NCBI GenBank assembly: GCA_963921795.1
Contig: OY997642.1
Coordinates: forward strand, 63,908,002 to 63,972,001
From: Nannobrachium achirus
Lineage: Eukaryota; Chordata; Actinopteri; Myctophiformes; Myctophidae
Length of the DNA stretch: 64,000 nt
Direction of reading: 5' to 3'
The notes beneath the pieces are model-generated. The model was not told the DNA's origin. It worked only from the letters and a program-made list of their open reading frames with translations, and made no database searches. Below are positions 1 through 11,445 of this stretch, in pieces (position 1 is the first letter of the stretch; each line of letters begins with the position of its first letter). The position numbers were made by a program, and so were the translations under genes.

Positions 1-1265
1 GCAAGATTTCACGCACATCCCAGGCTGTGTTCATGATTTGAGGTGTTTTTGGCTTTGGACACTTTATCGCTGCTTGCAGCTATATTTATTATTATTATTT
101 TATATCTTTTTTGTGTGCACTTCATAGGCATGTTAGATAAAGGTCCTTAGATTGCGTGTAGAATGTTTCATGCAAATTGCAAAAAAAATCCTAGAATAAA
201 AACGGGTTTACGCGTTTTACAAACTGCTCAAAATTATATAGCGCCCCCCTTTGGCCATTTGGGGTAAGATTGGTTTCAGTGATATTTGAACTAACCCTCT
301 ACACTATTTTGTCATGAAAATGTGACTTTGCATGTATGTTTTAGAGGCAGAAGAATAATTTGCATAAAAATGCAATATTGTTTGAATTATTTAAAAAAGC
401 ATGTTTCAATGTTAAAGAAATCCGATCTGACAGATCTTTAGATATCGGTCCAAAGTTCACGTAAAAAAGTTTTGTGCACGTGATGCGAAAATTCCAGAAT
501 AAAAGCGGGTTTACGCGTTTTACAAACTGCTCAAAATGGCGGAAAATCGAAGGGCGGAGCTTACTTAACAACGACACAGATGTCTTCCGCTTGAGTCAAA
601 GCACACGTGTAACAAGTTGCATGTCTTCAAACAAAACGAGTCATGACTTATGCCCGTTTGAAGTTTGAATTTTCAGACGCTTCGTATAGCGCCCCCCTTT
701 GGCCGATTGGAATAAAATTGGTTTCAGTGATACTTTGACTAACCCTCCACATCTTTGCCAAATGCCATGAACGTGTAACTTTGCATGTATGATTTAGAGG
801 CCGAAGAATAATTTGCATAAAACCGCAATATTGATTGAATTATTAAAAAATTATATTTCACTTTAAAAGAAATCCGCCGAGATTAGTTTGACCGTATTGG
901 TCCAAAGTTCATGTGAAAAAAGTTTCATGCGCGTATCGCGAAAATCCCAGGAGGAGATAGATTTTTACTGTTTTTCATATAATTCCAAATTGTGGGAGAC
1001 CTAAAGGTCAGAGGTCAAAAGTTAGAGGGTAAAAGTTGTTCGGCATGAGGAGACGCATAAGTGTATACAGGTTTCATGGCTGGACCTCAAACACAGCATG
1101 AGCTATACCTGTTCAAAGTTCACACTTTCGAAGGCTTCCTACAGCGCCACCATTTGGCCCATTGCTGTAAAAAGTAATAGCACACTTCGCCACAGTAAGC
1201 TGAACACATTGATGTTTTTATTTTCATTTTCTCACTAAGTATGTAGGAGTAGAAAGGAACCGAAG
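1..1265. repeat. Dispersed non-coding repeat, copy 1 of a 3.1-kb tandem pair
   Basis: This block recurs almost base for base at 3112-4376, so the two copies lie 3,111 bp apart in direct orientation. It contains several lines of the form agcgccccccttTGGCC and agcgccaccatTTGGCC, which also occur in the repeats near 10.4 kb and 36 kb. An AGCTGCAAGCAGC-type hairpin lies on the minus strand near 68-82. Short reading frames in it are broken and resemble no known protein. It is probably a non-autonomous mobile element of uncertain class. Confidence 0.75.
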
Positions 1266-1339
1266 TTTTTTGATACTTGCACTGACTGCCTAGTATAGAA
1301 ATAACTAGAAAATGTGCAATTTGGGAAATTGCGAGTGTG

Positions 1340-1957
1340 GTTGCCTGCCCTGCCGCCCCCTATGGGTCGAAGTGGAAATGCTTTTGGGGATTTGTTGAAT
1401 ATCCCACACGCGACTTGTGGTTCAAATTTGGTGTTGACTGGATGTTTCTTTTGTGATTTATGGCTATTTTTGGCGAAACTGGCCCCTCTCGCTAACTTCG
1501 TAAGCCTGTTCCGGACGAACGGTATGGACTATCGAAATATCGCTTGAATATGTTTATCGCATGGGTCCAGAGATCATCTGTACCGATTTTTGTGACATTT
1601 GGAGAAAATATGTGGGAAAAGGAGCAAAAAGTGTGTTTTGAAGAAAATTCAAAATGGCGGAAAATCTATCCTGACGCAAATGGGCGTGGCCTATATGGGG
1701 AGATGCGTCATGACCCAAGGAATCCAGGGAAAAAATAATTTTAATTTTCCGACCTACGGTTCAAGAGTTACAGGCCGAAACGTAAAGTGGGCTGTTATAG
1801 CGCCACCATGAGGCTGACTGACAATATTATTTTTTATTTATTCCTTGAACTAATTATGCATCTCCTCTCCAAGTTTTGAAACTGTAGCCTCTATGGTTTG
1901 CGAGGAAAAAAATAATTGATTGTGAGTTTTTGCTATTCCCATTATAAGTCAATGGGT
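1340..1957. repeat. 639-bp tandem unit, copy a
   Basis: The stretch from the gccgcccccta line to the ttataagtcaatggg line repeats with a 639-bp offset at 1979-2596. A related partial copy lies at 10388-10770. The shared interior includes gggcgtggcctatatgggg and a gcgccaccatg line. The small reading frame here recurs in all copies only because the DNA is repeated. No protein family is recognised. Confidence 0.75.
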
Positions 1958-1978
1958 TTGGTCTGAAACGGTTACGTT

Positions 1979-2596
1979 TTGCGCATTTGTGGCGCCCCCT
2001 AAGGGTCGAAGTGGAAATGCTTCTGGGGATTTGTTGAATCTCCCACCCGCAACTTGTGGTTAAAATTTGGTGTTGACTGGATGTTTCGTTTCTGATTTAT
2101 GACTATTTTTGGCGAAACGGGCCCCTCTTGCTAACTTCGTAAGCCTGTTCCGGACGAACGGTATGGACTATCGAAATATCGCTTGAATATGTTTATTGCA
2201 TGGGTCCAGAGATCCTGTGTACCAATTTTTGTGACATTTGGAGAAAATATGTAGGAAAAGGAGCAAAAAGTGTGTTTTGAAGAAAATTCAAAATGGCGGA
2301 AAATCTATCCTGACGCAAATGGGCGTGGCCTATATGGGGAGATGCGTCATGACCCAAGGAATCCAGGGAAAAAATAATTTTAATTTTCCGACCTACGGTT
2401 CAAGAGTTATAGGGCAAAAGGTAAAGTGGGGTGTTATAGCGCCACCATGTGGCCGACTGATGTAATTATTTTTTTATTAATTCTTACCCTTATTATGAAT
2501 CTCCTCTCCAAGTTTTGAAACTGTAGCCCCTATGGTTTGCGAGAGAAAAATTATTGAATTTGAGTTTTTGCGATTCCCATTATAAGTCAATGGGGA
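1979..2596. repeat. 639-bp tandem unit, copy b
   Basis: This is the second direct copy of the unit at 1340-1957, with scattered substitutions. After it, 2597-2790 holds an AT-rich part with the line tagcacacgattcccg. That line is a relative of the blocks near 10.84, 28.6 and 29.8 kb, which links all of these as one element superfamily. Confidence 0.72.
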
Positions 2597-2799
2597 AAAT
2601 TAATTCACTAATAAATTCATATCAATTAAACGATACAACCTTTCTCTTAGAAAAGTAATAGCACACGATTCCCGATTAAGCCGGTCGATTTGACATATGG
2701 CGCGAGTGTGTGGCGCAAAAACTGTGGGAGGAGATTCGCGCCAAACTTTTGGTTACACTATAAATAAAGAAAAAAAAATAAAGTTTCCCTAGAACTATA

Positions 2800-2827
2800 G
2801 TGTGTTGCCCTGTAAGGGCAACCACAC
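2800..2827. repeat. Element-end hairpin, stem version 1
   Basis: The sequence gtgtgTTGCCCTgtaAGGGCAA(c)cacac can fold into a hairpin of about 13 bp with a 3-nt loop. It sits just upstream of a second hairpin (2845-2872) that has a different stem but the same GTGTG...CACA frame. Such hairpins mark the ends of the repeat family found here and at 27.5-30.8 kb. Confidence 0.7.
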
Positions 2828-2844
2828 TAATGACAATATCTAAA

Positions 2845-2872
2845 GTGTGCTCGCCTTATAGGCGAGCCCACA
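2845..2872. repeat. Element-end hairpin, stem version 2
   Basis: The sequence gtgtGCTCGCCttatAGGCGAGCcca folds into a stem of about 12 bp. It is followed by cacaactag and an AT-rich stretch. An identical hairpin is at 4429-4456, after the second tandem copy. The stem bases differ from version 1 while the pairing is kept. Confidence 0.72.
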
Positions 2873-3111
2873 ACTAGAAAAATATATTTCCTTCGAAACA
2901 ATTGTGGGCTCGCTTCAAGCCGGAAAACAATGGCTATAAAAGCACAAAATGTCAAGATCGCAGGCATTGCTCTCTTTGACGTTACTGACGTCAAAGATTG
3001 GTCCATTTTGTTCCAAAAATGTGTTGTGCAAAAGTTGACCCGCTGGTGGCGCTATAACAGGCCAATGTGAGAAGGTTGGTATCTGTTCCTTGACCTATTG
3101 GGAATGTGCTT

Positions 3112-4376
3112 GCAAGATTTCACGCACATCCCAGGCTGTGTTCATGATTTGAGGTGTTTTTGGCTTTGGACACTTTATCGCTGCTTGCAGCTATATTTAT
3201 TATTATTATTTTATAATTTTTTTGTGTGCACTTCATAGGCATGTTAGATAAAGGTCCTTAGATTGCGTGTAGAATGTTTCATGCAAATTGCAAAAGAAAT
3301 CCTAGAATAAAAACGGGTTTAAGCGTTTTACAAACTGCTCAAAATTATATAGCGCCCCCCTTTGGCCATTTGGGGTAAGATTGGTTTCAGTGATATTTGA
3401 ACTAACCCTCTACACTATTTTGTCATGAACATGTTACTTTGCATGTATGATTTAGAGGCAGAAGAATAATTTGCATAAAACTGCAATATTCATTGAATTT
3501 ATTTAAAAAAGCATGTTTCAATTTTAAAGAAATCCGATCTGACAGATCTTTAGATATCGGTCCAAAGTTCACGTAAAAAAAGGTTTGTGCACGTGGAGCG
3601 AAAATTCCAGAATAAAAGCGGGTTTACGCGTTTTACAAACTGCTCAAAATGGCGGAAAATTGAAGGGCGGAGCTTACTTAACAACGACACAGATGTCTTC
3701 CGCTTGAGTCAAAGCACGCGTGTAACAAGTTGCATGTCTTCAAATGAAACGAGTCATGACTTATGCCCGTTTGAAGTTTGAATTTTCAAACGCTTCGTAT
3801 AGCGCCCCCCTTTGGCCGATTGGAATAAAATTGGTTTCAGTGATACTTTGACTAACCCTCCACATCTTTGCCAAATGCCATGAACGTGTAACTTTGCATG
3901 TATGATTTAGAGGCCGAAGAATAATTTGCATAAAACCGCACTATTGATTGAATTATTAAAAAATTATTTCACTTTTAAAATCCGCCGAGATTAGTTTGAC
4001 CGTATTGGTCCAAAGTTCATGTGAAAAAAGTTTTGTGCACTTGACGCGAAAATCCCAGGAGGAGATAGATTTTTACTGTTTTTCATATAATTCCGAATTG
4101 TGGGAGACCTAAAGGTCAGAGGTCAAAAGTTAGAGGGTAAAAGTTGTTCGGCATGAGGAGACGCATACGTGTATACAGGTTTCATGACTGTAACTCAAAC
4201 ACAGCATGAGCTATACCTGTTCAAAGTTCGCACTTTCGAAGGCTTCCTACAGCGCCACCATTTGGCCGATTGCTATAGAAAATAATAGCACACTTCGCCA
4301 CTGTAAACTGAACACATTGATGTTTTTATTTTCATTTTCTCACTAAGTATGTAGGAGTAGAAAGGAACCGAAGTTC
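3112..4376. repeat. Dispersed non-coding repeat, copy 2
   Basis: This is the direct repeat of 1-1265, with few substitutions and small indels. It diverges after the cgaagtt line near 4376. No coding potential is visible. Confidence 0.75.
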
Positions 4377-4428
4377 CCGTCTACTGATTGCCTGCCTGAT
4401 AGATAAATAAATAATGACAATATCTAAA

Positions 4429-4483
4429 GTGTGCTCGCCTTATAGGCGAGCCCACAATGACAATATCTAAAGTGTGCTCGCCT
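4429..4483. repeat. Element-end hairpin (version 2) and a truncated second copy
   Basis: The hairpin at 2845-2872 is repeated at 4429-4456. A second copy starts at 4472 but stops inside the first stem arm at the TTAGACG junction where segment A begins. The break marks the left limit of the segmental duplication. Confidence 0.65.
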
Positions 4484-5849
4484 TAGACGTAAGTTCAAGT
4501 TTTACTAAATCAACTATACTCTGACTGCTAGGGGTCTGGTCTGAAATCAACAAAGGCGGAAATGTTCTGTCAGGGATCTAATAGGTAACTCATGAGGTCT
4601 ACCTGGGTTCATGAATAAACATTTCCACAAATGGGTAAAAGATATGTGAGTAAAATAACAAAACTTACACCCATAACACATCAGTGTAATGAAACACTTT
4701 CCAATGTGATACTAACAAACAATACATTGCAATGCAACAATACATTATATAGCACAAATATATTTTAGCACGCAGCATGTCACATGAATTTACTAAATTG
4801 AAATGACAAATTGTCAAATAATATAGGAATGTGGCAATGGTGTTCCTGAATCAGATAACTCAAAAAGATGACGGCCCCTTGTGTCAACTCAGGAGAAAAG
4901 ATCAATGCATACAGCTAAGTAAAGAAAGGAGCAAAAGAAAATCTCTTCTGTCAGTGCCTAAAGACTTTCTACATTAGAAACACACATAACCCATTTTGTG
5001 TAGACCTACTCTAGAGTACCTTAAGCAACTGTTTATGTGCAGTTGAAATTTCAGCCGTGGCCCAAGGAGAGATATCAGGGATCAAGCTGTCTCCATCCAC
5101 AAGAAGCACTCTGTCAATTGTTTTTAAAAGAGACACAAACTGTTTTACTGATCTTAAATATGTAGAAATAGGTGTTCTCTGACATCACTTTCTGCTGTAC
5201 GACATCAGAGAAACTAGAAGATTTACAAAAGAAAAAAATGTCTAGATGCACCAACTGTTACTGTATATGTGATTATTAGTAGTATGTTCTTTAAATCAAT
5301 TTCCATTCATGTACATTATGCAATGTGGTCTCAAAACTGCTCTATTTAATTATTTGTCTGTCTGTCTCAAAGGGATAGCTGTGGTTAATGGTTATCTAAT
5401 GTGAGATGAATGCCAACAGTCAGGGTGCTACTTCAGTAGAATGCACAGTATACAGTACAGTACGTATCTTCAAAAGCAATGATCTGCTCAGTCCAAACTA
5501 TGGGCTTAATATTAATGACAGATGATCAGGGATCTCCATATATGGGCATACAAGGGACATGGACAGAATGCAGTCCTGACTCATGACTCATATGTCGCGG
5601 CAGCCACACTGGTTAGACTGACACAATATGTATAGGCTATATTATTGGCATTCTTATATGGGCTTAATATTGATGCCATCAGGGATCTCCATTATGGGCA
5701 TAAAAGGGATTCTGTTAGTGTGGTTCCCCTAACAGGGCATCATCTGATGAGTTCTCACACAACAGACAGACACGAACAGGCAGCTGGTAGGCACGCAAGC
5801 ACGCACGCAAGCACGCACGCAAGCACGCACGCACGCACGCACATGCACA

Positions 5850-5876
<27 letters not shown>

Positions 5877-5930
<54 letters not shown>
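5877..5930. repeat. (CA)n microsatellite
   Basis: A pure CA tract is preceded by an interrupted CACG-rich run from about 5792. The long reading frames across it are low-complexity artefacts. Confidence 0.95.
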
Positions 5931-5933
<3 letters not shown>

Positions 5934-6283
5934 GACACGAGACAGAGAGAGGGAGGGAGAGAAATGGACATACACAGCTTGCTAGTGAGAAGTTTAACTC
6001 ATACCGACTGCAATAAGTGCGAGGGAGCTATAAGAAGTTAAACTTTTTAGCACAGGTTGGTAATGTGCAAGGCATGTATGCCCATGGCTGACACACCTGT
6101 AAGTTTAATCATGGACATTGTCTCATGAAAATCGTGTTACAAATTTCACCTGCAGTTATCCAATATGAATTAATAATTATATTTTATTGGCCCAAATCTG
6201 CAGCTAAAACCTCCATCTGTGCAGCTCTACCACACGGGCACTACTGTTAGATGGGCACAGCATTATTAGATGCATGTTGTCAT

Positions 6284-6286
<3 letters not shown>

Positions 6287-6321
<35 letters not shown>

Positions 6322-6325
6322 CCAT
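6287..6325. repeat. (CAT)n microsatellite
   Basis: An uninterrupted ATC/CAT triplet run. A shorter allele is in copy B at about 13915-13933. Confidence 0.9.
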
Positions 6326-6874
6326 CATCATCAATTATCATCATAATCATAATTAGTATTATTTGTATTTGTAAAAAAATACATAATTTATGTCAAATTA
6401 CAAGAAAATAAGGACACAACATAAATATCGTAAATAGACCTACATGTAGCCTAAATAATTTCCCTGAATTGGTGATTATGCCCCAAGCCTATATCTTTGT
6501 GTAGCCAGGCAGGCCATAACTGCCAACACTCATAATTTTAGCAGGAGACTCCTGATTGTCTCCACCAGGACGTAAATACTTAAATTGCTCATCTTTTAAA
6601 ATTGCTCATTTTACTTGTTGAAAGCAACATTTTATTAAGACGTGACAGTAATATGGGTGCAAAATAGAAATATTTAATAAAGTTAATATCTCAATAATTA
6701 CAAAATATGTAATAGAATAACATCATTTTATTTACAAACCAAATAGTGGGGGCGGACCCTTTTATTCAAATATCCAGATATTCGTGCACACCCCTAATTT
6801 CAACTGGGGACCCCACACCCTAAAGAGCACTAAGAGTTGAGACGTTACATTTTGTATAACACGATTCTATTGTG

Positions 6875-6950
6875 AAAATAGCAGATCAACATGCTCATAG
6901 TGCCTCACATTGCGAGGCGTTGTGAGCATGTAGATCGTATTTTGACAATT
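6875..6950. repeat. GATC-CAAGCTC type palindrome, P1
   Basis: A near-perfect inverted repeat of about 70 bp: tagcagatcaacatgctca on the left and tgagcatgtagatcg on the right around a GC-rich centre. The same core occurs at about ten other places in the window, several of them inside otherwise unrelated hAT MITEs. The copy in segment C lies at 28973-29045. Confidence 0.8.
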
Positions 6951-7158
6951 TAGACAATGTTTAATTTGTCATAGAGGTATTAAAAAGTCCTTAAATTGTC
7001 ACTTTAGAAATGTGCAGATACCCTCTATATAAGTAGTAAACAAAGCAACATAAAATGTATAGAGTCTATACACTTAAACGTTATGTCGGTCTGTTTACTG
7101 TTGAGTGAGAAAACAATGTTGATTAGGTTAATCATCTGGGGACCGCCTAAAATAATTT

Positions 7159-7201
7159 GGGGACCACCTGGAGGTCCCGACCCACAGGTTGAGAACCACT
7201 G
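7159..7201 (-). mobile_element. hAT-like terminal fragment
   Basis: Read on the minus strand this begins CAGTGGTTCTCAACCTGTGG, a form typical of hAT (Charlie-like) ends. The same end is at 29293 in segment C, so it predates the duplication. The other terminus was not located, though palindrome P1 probably belongs to the same element. Confidence 0.6.
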
Positions 7202-7756
7202 AGTTAGAAGAACAGCAAAATATGTAAGGACATGACTTCAACTCAGAGAGTGGACAGAAGAGCTGACAGTGGTGGGAAAACTTACTTGAGGAAAAGCACA
7301 AACGTATTGGTATCAAACTGTACTTAAAGTACCAAAAGTAGAAAGTACACAATAATTATGCAGAATGTCCCGTTTCACAAGTTTTCAAATTCTCCTCAAA
7401 ATTAATCTCAAGTGCAGTACTTGAGTAAATGTACTTAATTACTTTACACAGACTGTTGTCTCTGTCTGTATACATGTTACATGTATTCTTCAGCAGTGTA
7501 GAGCACATTTTATTATGTTATATGTATGCTTCAGAAATGTAAAACATATTGGTCTTGTCAATAAAGCATTTCGTTTTGAACATAGACCAGCAGGCTGCCT
7601 GTTTGTTGTTCATGTCTATCCGGTGCCAGTAATCACTGGTGAAGGATAGACATAAAAACAAACATGCACACTGGACTCTGCTCTGGGCTACAGGTCAATA
7701 CAATGTATTCATGTTTAATTAAGATCTGCTATCAGCATCCATTTCTCCCTCTAATC

Positions 7757-8287
7757 CAGGGGTGGGCAACTTGGATGATGGCGAGGACCACTATATTTCC
7801 ACCTTCACTCCAGAGGGCCAAAATGCATATTGCTACGTCCTACTTTGTCATTCTAGTATCTCATACAAAAGAAGCAAAAAATAGCAGATCTACAAGCTCA
7901 AAACGCATCGCGCTGCGATTCGTTTTGAGCTTGTAGATCGGCTATTTTTTGCTCCTTTTGAATTGGAATCCTGAATAATTTTTTGTTTGGAATCCTGAAA
8001 TTTAACATTTTGATTTAATTTCAAACACATTTAATTATATACTCATGTTCGGGTTCGGGTTTATGAACTTGAATGCAAATACATTGAACATAAAAAAAAA
8101 ACATTTTAATACTACTAGCCATTAAGCTACTAATATACTGTAGACTGAAGGAATTAAAGCAGGTCATGTTTGGAATTGTAACAGCTGAAATCAATAATAT
8201 ATCAGTGTTCCGGTATTAACCCGTGGGCCGCATTAAGTGAAGGTGGGGGCCGCATGTGGCCCCTGGGCCGCCAGTTGCCCATGTATG
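7757..8287. mobile_element. Non-autonomous hAT element (MITE)
   Basis: The left end reads CAGGGGTGGGCAACTT and the right end, on the minus strand, contains GGGCAACTGG. The element is flanked by an 8-bp target duplication CTCTAATC (7749-7756 and 8288-8295). Segment C has the unoccupied site near 31138. The inside has no transposase but carries palindrome P2. hAT assignment rests on the CAG-type ends and the 8-bp duplication. Confidence 0.88.
7875..7953. repeat. GATC-CAAGCTC type palindrome, P2
   Basis: Both arms are almost perfect: tagcagatctacaagctc and gagcttgtagatcggcta flank a short GC-rich centre. It lies inside the hAT MITE at 7757-8287. Confidence 0.85.
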
Positions 8288-8688
8288 CTCTAATCTATCT
8301 ATCCAATGTGTTAATGCGTGAGATCAACACATTGGAAGCATGATTCCACACATTTAACATCTTTATTTGCGTCCACATTTAACAAGAACTTCTTGAACAC
8401 AAACAGTAATAGATGCACACACTTGGGAAACTCTGCAATAAGTGGTTAATTACACCTACAGTAGCAGCCTTTATCTAATGTAATCTGGACCTCCCTTGGT
8501 CAATAAAGGCAAAAAGAAAAAGACCAAAAAAGACATAAAAAAAAAACTCTTGTAGTGTAGTAATTATACTATTACAGTAACACACCTAAACAATATAGCC
8601 TACACAATTAGCCTGTTATTTACAATACACAACATTTACCTCGACACTTTTAAATCCTTTTTAGCAGTTAAATTATTTATATAGTATA

Positions 8689-8690
<2 letters not shown>

Positions 8691-8733
<43 letters not shown>
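8691..8733. repeat. (AG)n microsatellite
   Basis: A pure GA/AG run at the right limit of the homology between copy A and copy C. Confidence 0.95.
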
Positions 8734-8739
<6 letters not shown>

Positions 8740-8927
8740 CAGTGACAGATTATTGGCTTAGCTGATGATTTAAAAGAGTGATTTTCTGTACGTTTTCAGA
8801 AGTGATTTAAAAAGGATATCAATGCTATCGAGCCAAAACATCTTATTTCCACATTTAATTTGTGTGTGTGTGTTTCATAAGCCCTATATTCTTATTACTA
8901 TATACTACAGCATCACACAAAGCATCA

Positions 8928-8998
8928 AAAGTAGCAGATCTACAAGCTCAAAGCATATTGTGAATAAATGTGTTTTTGAACTTAGTGGATCTGCTACC
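8928..8998. repeat. GATC-CAAGCTC type palindrome, P3 (diverged)
   Basis: The left arm gtagcagatctacaagctca and a decayed right arm gaacttagtggatctgcta can still pair. The centre is AT-rich. The surrounding element was not identified. Confidence 0.65.
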
Positions 8999-9254
8999 TT
9001 ACCCCTTATAAGTCCAGTCATTATATGAAAAAACCTCAAACAAATTGCAATAGTAGCAAACTCAACTGATTCTGTATCCTCATTATGTCCTTAGTGAGGG
9101 AAAAAAAGTCCCAAGGAATTCCATCGGGGCAAAGTTTTGAAAACGACCTACCTACCTTCAATTACTATACACTACAATACCAGTAAGACTCCCTAATCGG
9201 GAGATAAGCGACCGTTGGTCGCTTATCTCCACAATCTGTCGGTAGATAATGCCG

Positions 9255-9462
9255 GTCTTATATCCCTTTTATGCCCATATATGGAGATCCCTAACAGAAT
9301 CCCTTTTATGCCCATATATGGAGATCCCTAACAGAATCCCTTTTATGCCCATATATGGAGATCCCTAACAGAATCCCTTTTATGCCCATATATGGAGATC
9401 CCTAACAGAATCCCTTTTATGCCCATATATGGAGATCCCTAACAGAATCCCTTTTATGCCCA
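9255..9462. repeat. 37-bp tandem array
   Basis: About five and a half near-identical units of 37 bp contain cccttttatgcccatatatg and agatccctaacagaat. A related single line occurs in reverse in copies A (5686) and B (13014), and near 24235. Confidence 0.88.
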
Positions 9463-9560
9463 TTTGGTTGCTAGGGTAAAAAAACATGGTTGCTAGGGTA
9501 AACAGTTGGTTGCTAGGGTAAACAGTTGGTTGCTAGGGTAAAACCATGGTTGCTAAGGTG
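9463..9560. repeat. Short tandem array of ggttgctagggtaaa
   Basis: Roughly five units of about 20 bp directly follow the 37-bp array, inside the Helitron-like element. Repeat-rich interiors of this kind are common in non-autonomous Helitrons. Confidence 0.8.
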
Positions 9561-10313
9561 GTTGCTAACGTACACTAACAGACCAGCAACAACAGACTGT
9601 TGCCACAGCAACGTACACAAAGGTTTGTGTACACATGTGGTGTGATGTCATACTGATGCGGAGATATGAGCAGGGCAAAGGTGTGACGTGTGACGTGTGA
9701 CCGACCGACCGACTGACCGACCGACCGACCGACCGACCGACCGACGGCCGGTGGAGGTTTTGATACTAAACTGCGACCTACGGCCGCAATAAAGGAAAAA
9801 ATGACTGAAAAAAAATCTGCTTTAAGTGGGATGTGAGGGGTCAAACTAGGGGTTTTTAATTATTCTGAATCCATTGCAAGCATTTGTTTTGCATGAAAAA
9901 CATTCCTTGGGCTAAAAACGGACCCCAAAAGACTGTGAAAATTGATGACTCATCACTAAACCATCGTTTTGAGTGGCCATTTCTTGCCCAAGGAATGTTT
10001 TTCGTGCAAAACAAATGATTGCAATGGATTCAGAATAATTAAAAACCCCTAGTTTGACCCCTCACATCCCACTTAAAGCAGATTTTTTTTCAGTCATTTT
10101 CCCCGATGGGATTCCTTGGGACTTTTTTTTCCCTCACTAAGGACATAATGAGGATACAGAATCAGTTGAGTTTGCTACTATTGCAATTTGTTTGAGGTTT
10201 AGCCGAATTTTGGCCTAAAATGACTGGACTGCCTTTTTTTAATACTTTGAAAAACATGTTAAAAAATATAAAATAAATATTAATTTAAAAAATCACACCC
10301 GTGTGAAGTGGAG

Positions 10314-10387
<74 letters not shown>
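10314..10387. repeat. (GT)n microsatellite
   Basis: A pure GT tract directly abuts the truncated repeat copy at 10388. The 80 bp before it are AT-rich with nothing recognisable. Confidence 0.95.
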
Positions 10388-10391
<4 letters not shown>

Positions 10392-11020
10392 CATGTGTAC
10401 CGATTTTTGTGACATTTGAAGAAAATATGTAGGAAAAGGAGCAAAAAGTGTGTTTTGGAGAAAATTCAAGATGGCGGAAAATCTATCCTGGCGCAAATGG
10501 GCGTGGCCTATATGGGGAGATGCGTCTTGACCCAAGGAATCCAGGGAAAAAAGAATTTTAATTTTCCGATCTACGGTTCAAGAGTTACGGGGCAAAACGT
10601 AAAGTGGGCCGTTATAGCGCCACCATGAGGCCGAGTGATGTAATTATTTTTCGATTCATTCTTAAAATCATTATGAATCTCCTCTCCGAGGTTTGAAACT
10701 GTAGCTCCTATGGTTTACGAGAGAAAAATACTTGAAAGTTTCTTGCATTGTCCCATTATAAGTCAATGGGGACAATTAAGCGTCGTTTTTTGCCGATTAC
10801 GTCGGCATGGTAAGGCGGATCGGAACGAAAGGTAATAGAACACCATTCCCGGCCGAGCCGCACATTTTGATGTATATATTGCGCGAGTGGCGTAAATGGT
10901 GCGGCACTAGTTACGCGCCGAAGTCAGGATACATACACACACACAGACACACACACAGACAGACCCACACAGCCACGTATAGGGAGCTGCACACAGCTCC
11001 AAAAATAAAGAAAAAAATAG
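10388..11020 (+). repeat. Partial copy of the 1.3-2.6 kb repeat family
   Basis: The part 10388-10770 aligns with 1563-1957 and 2202-2596, and 10771-10920 carries the cattcccggccgagccgcac block also seen near 28.6 and 29.8 kb. The 5' end is cut at the (GT)n tract. No gene is present. Confidence 0.75.
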
Positions 11021-11024
11021 CCAA

Positions 11025-11195
11025 TTGACACATTGTGAGCTTGTAGATCAGCTATTTGAAATAGTTAAGAATACTTTTTCAAAATAGAAAAAAATGGAAA
11101 AAAGAGTTAGGGATAAGGGGTAAGGCATGCAGGGCCATAAAGCTTATTATCTGTGGACCGCTGGGGGTCCCGAGCCACATTTTGAGAACCACTGC
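11025..11195. mobile_element. Truncated hAT-like relic with half palindrome P4
   Basis: The right end reads on minus CAGTGGTTCTCAAAATGTGG, a hAT-type end. The left part holds only the gagcttgtagatcagcta half of the GATC-CAAGCTC palindrome. The left terminus is missing. Confidence 0.6.
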
Positions 11196-11379
11196 TCTAT
11201 TGTAACTCTGATCCAATGCAACAGTGACATCACTGTCAGGAACCAGAGTTGTGTAAACATGAACTAATCAATGAATGTGCACTTGATTTTCTCCTGCAGG
11301 CTTCATGCCCTCACATGATCCTAATTTTATCCTAATATTTTCTTCTTTTTCTTCTTCTTCTTGATGTTTTATGCAATGT

Positions 11380-11445
11380 TTTACACCATTTTAGCACTTT
11401 GAGGTTTGTTTCAAATGTAAAGTGCAATATAAATAGAATTATTCA
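11380..11445 (+). mobile_element. LINE 3' tail fragment (L2-like)
   Basis: The stretch agcactttgagg ... gtaaagtgcaatataaatag resembles the conserved 3' UTR of fish L2/Rex-type LINEs, compared with the one at 33206-33258. No coding part is attached. The bases 11446-11779 hold nothing recognisable. Confidence 0.5.

Larger units (their letters stand above)
4484..8690 (+). repeat. Segmental duplication, copy A
   Basis: The part 4484-6572 matches 11780-14188 (copy B), and 6573-8690 matches 27438-34108 (copy C), all in the same orientation with modest divergence. A is the more compact copy and is an empty site for at least three insertions: a TA-flanked MITE (at 5931), a TTAA-flanked element (at 6674) and a hAT (at 8422). 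No gene is seen in the unique-looking parts. Confidence 0.85.
9180..9790 (-). mobile_element. Helitron-like element, 3' end at 9180
   Basis: On the minus strand it ends in the hairpin CTCCCGATTAGGGAG, then TCTTA, then CTGG followed by T. This fits the hairpin-CTRR-T form of Helitron 3' ends. A second hairpin (GAGATAAGCGACC with its complement) overlaps it. The interior has two short tandem arrays and a (GACC)n run. The 5' limit near 9790 is inferred from similarity to 35.47 kb. No Rep-helicase is present, so it would be non-autonomous. Confidence 0.7.
9011..10230. mobile_element. Foldback-type DNA element with long inverted repeats
   Basis: The left end starts agtccagtca and the right end finishes tgactggact. 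The first 120 bp or so (9011-9130) are the reverse complement of about 10105-10230. A second, inner inverted pair (about 9800-9905 and 9990-10100) continues the arm, so each arm is about 230 bp once the Helitron-like insert at 9180 is set aside. No clear target duplication and no transposase were seen. The superfamily is unknown. Confidence 0.7.

Noticed and set aside
5645-6016. Reading frames rich in His-Thr or Cys-Val over CA/GT tracts (also near 13.1, 24.0, 34.2 and 37.5 kb)
   Set aside because: They are translations of dinucleotide repeats, not proteins.
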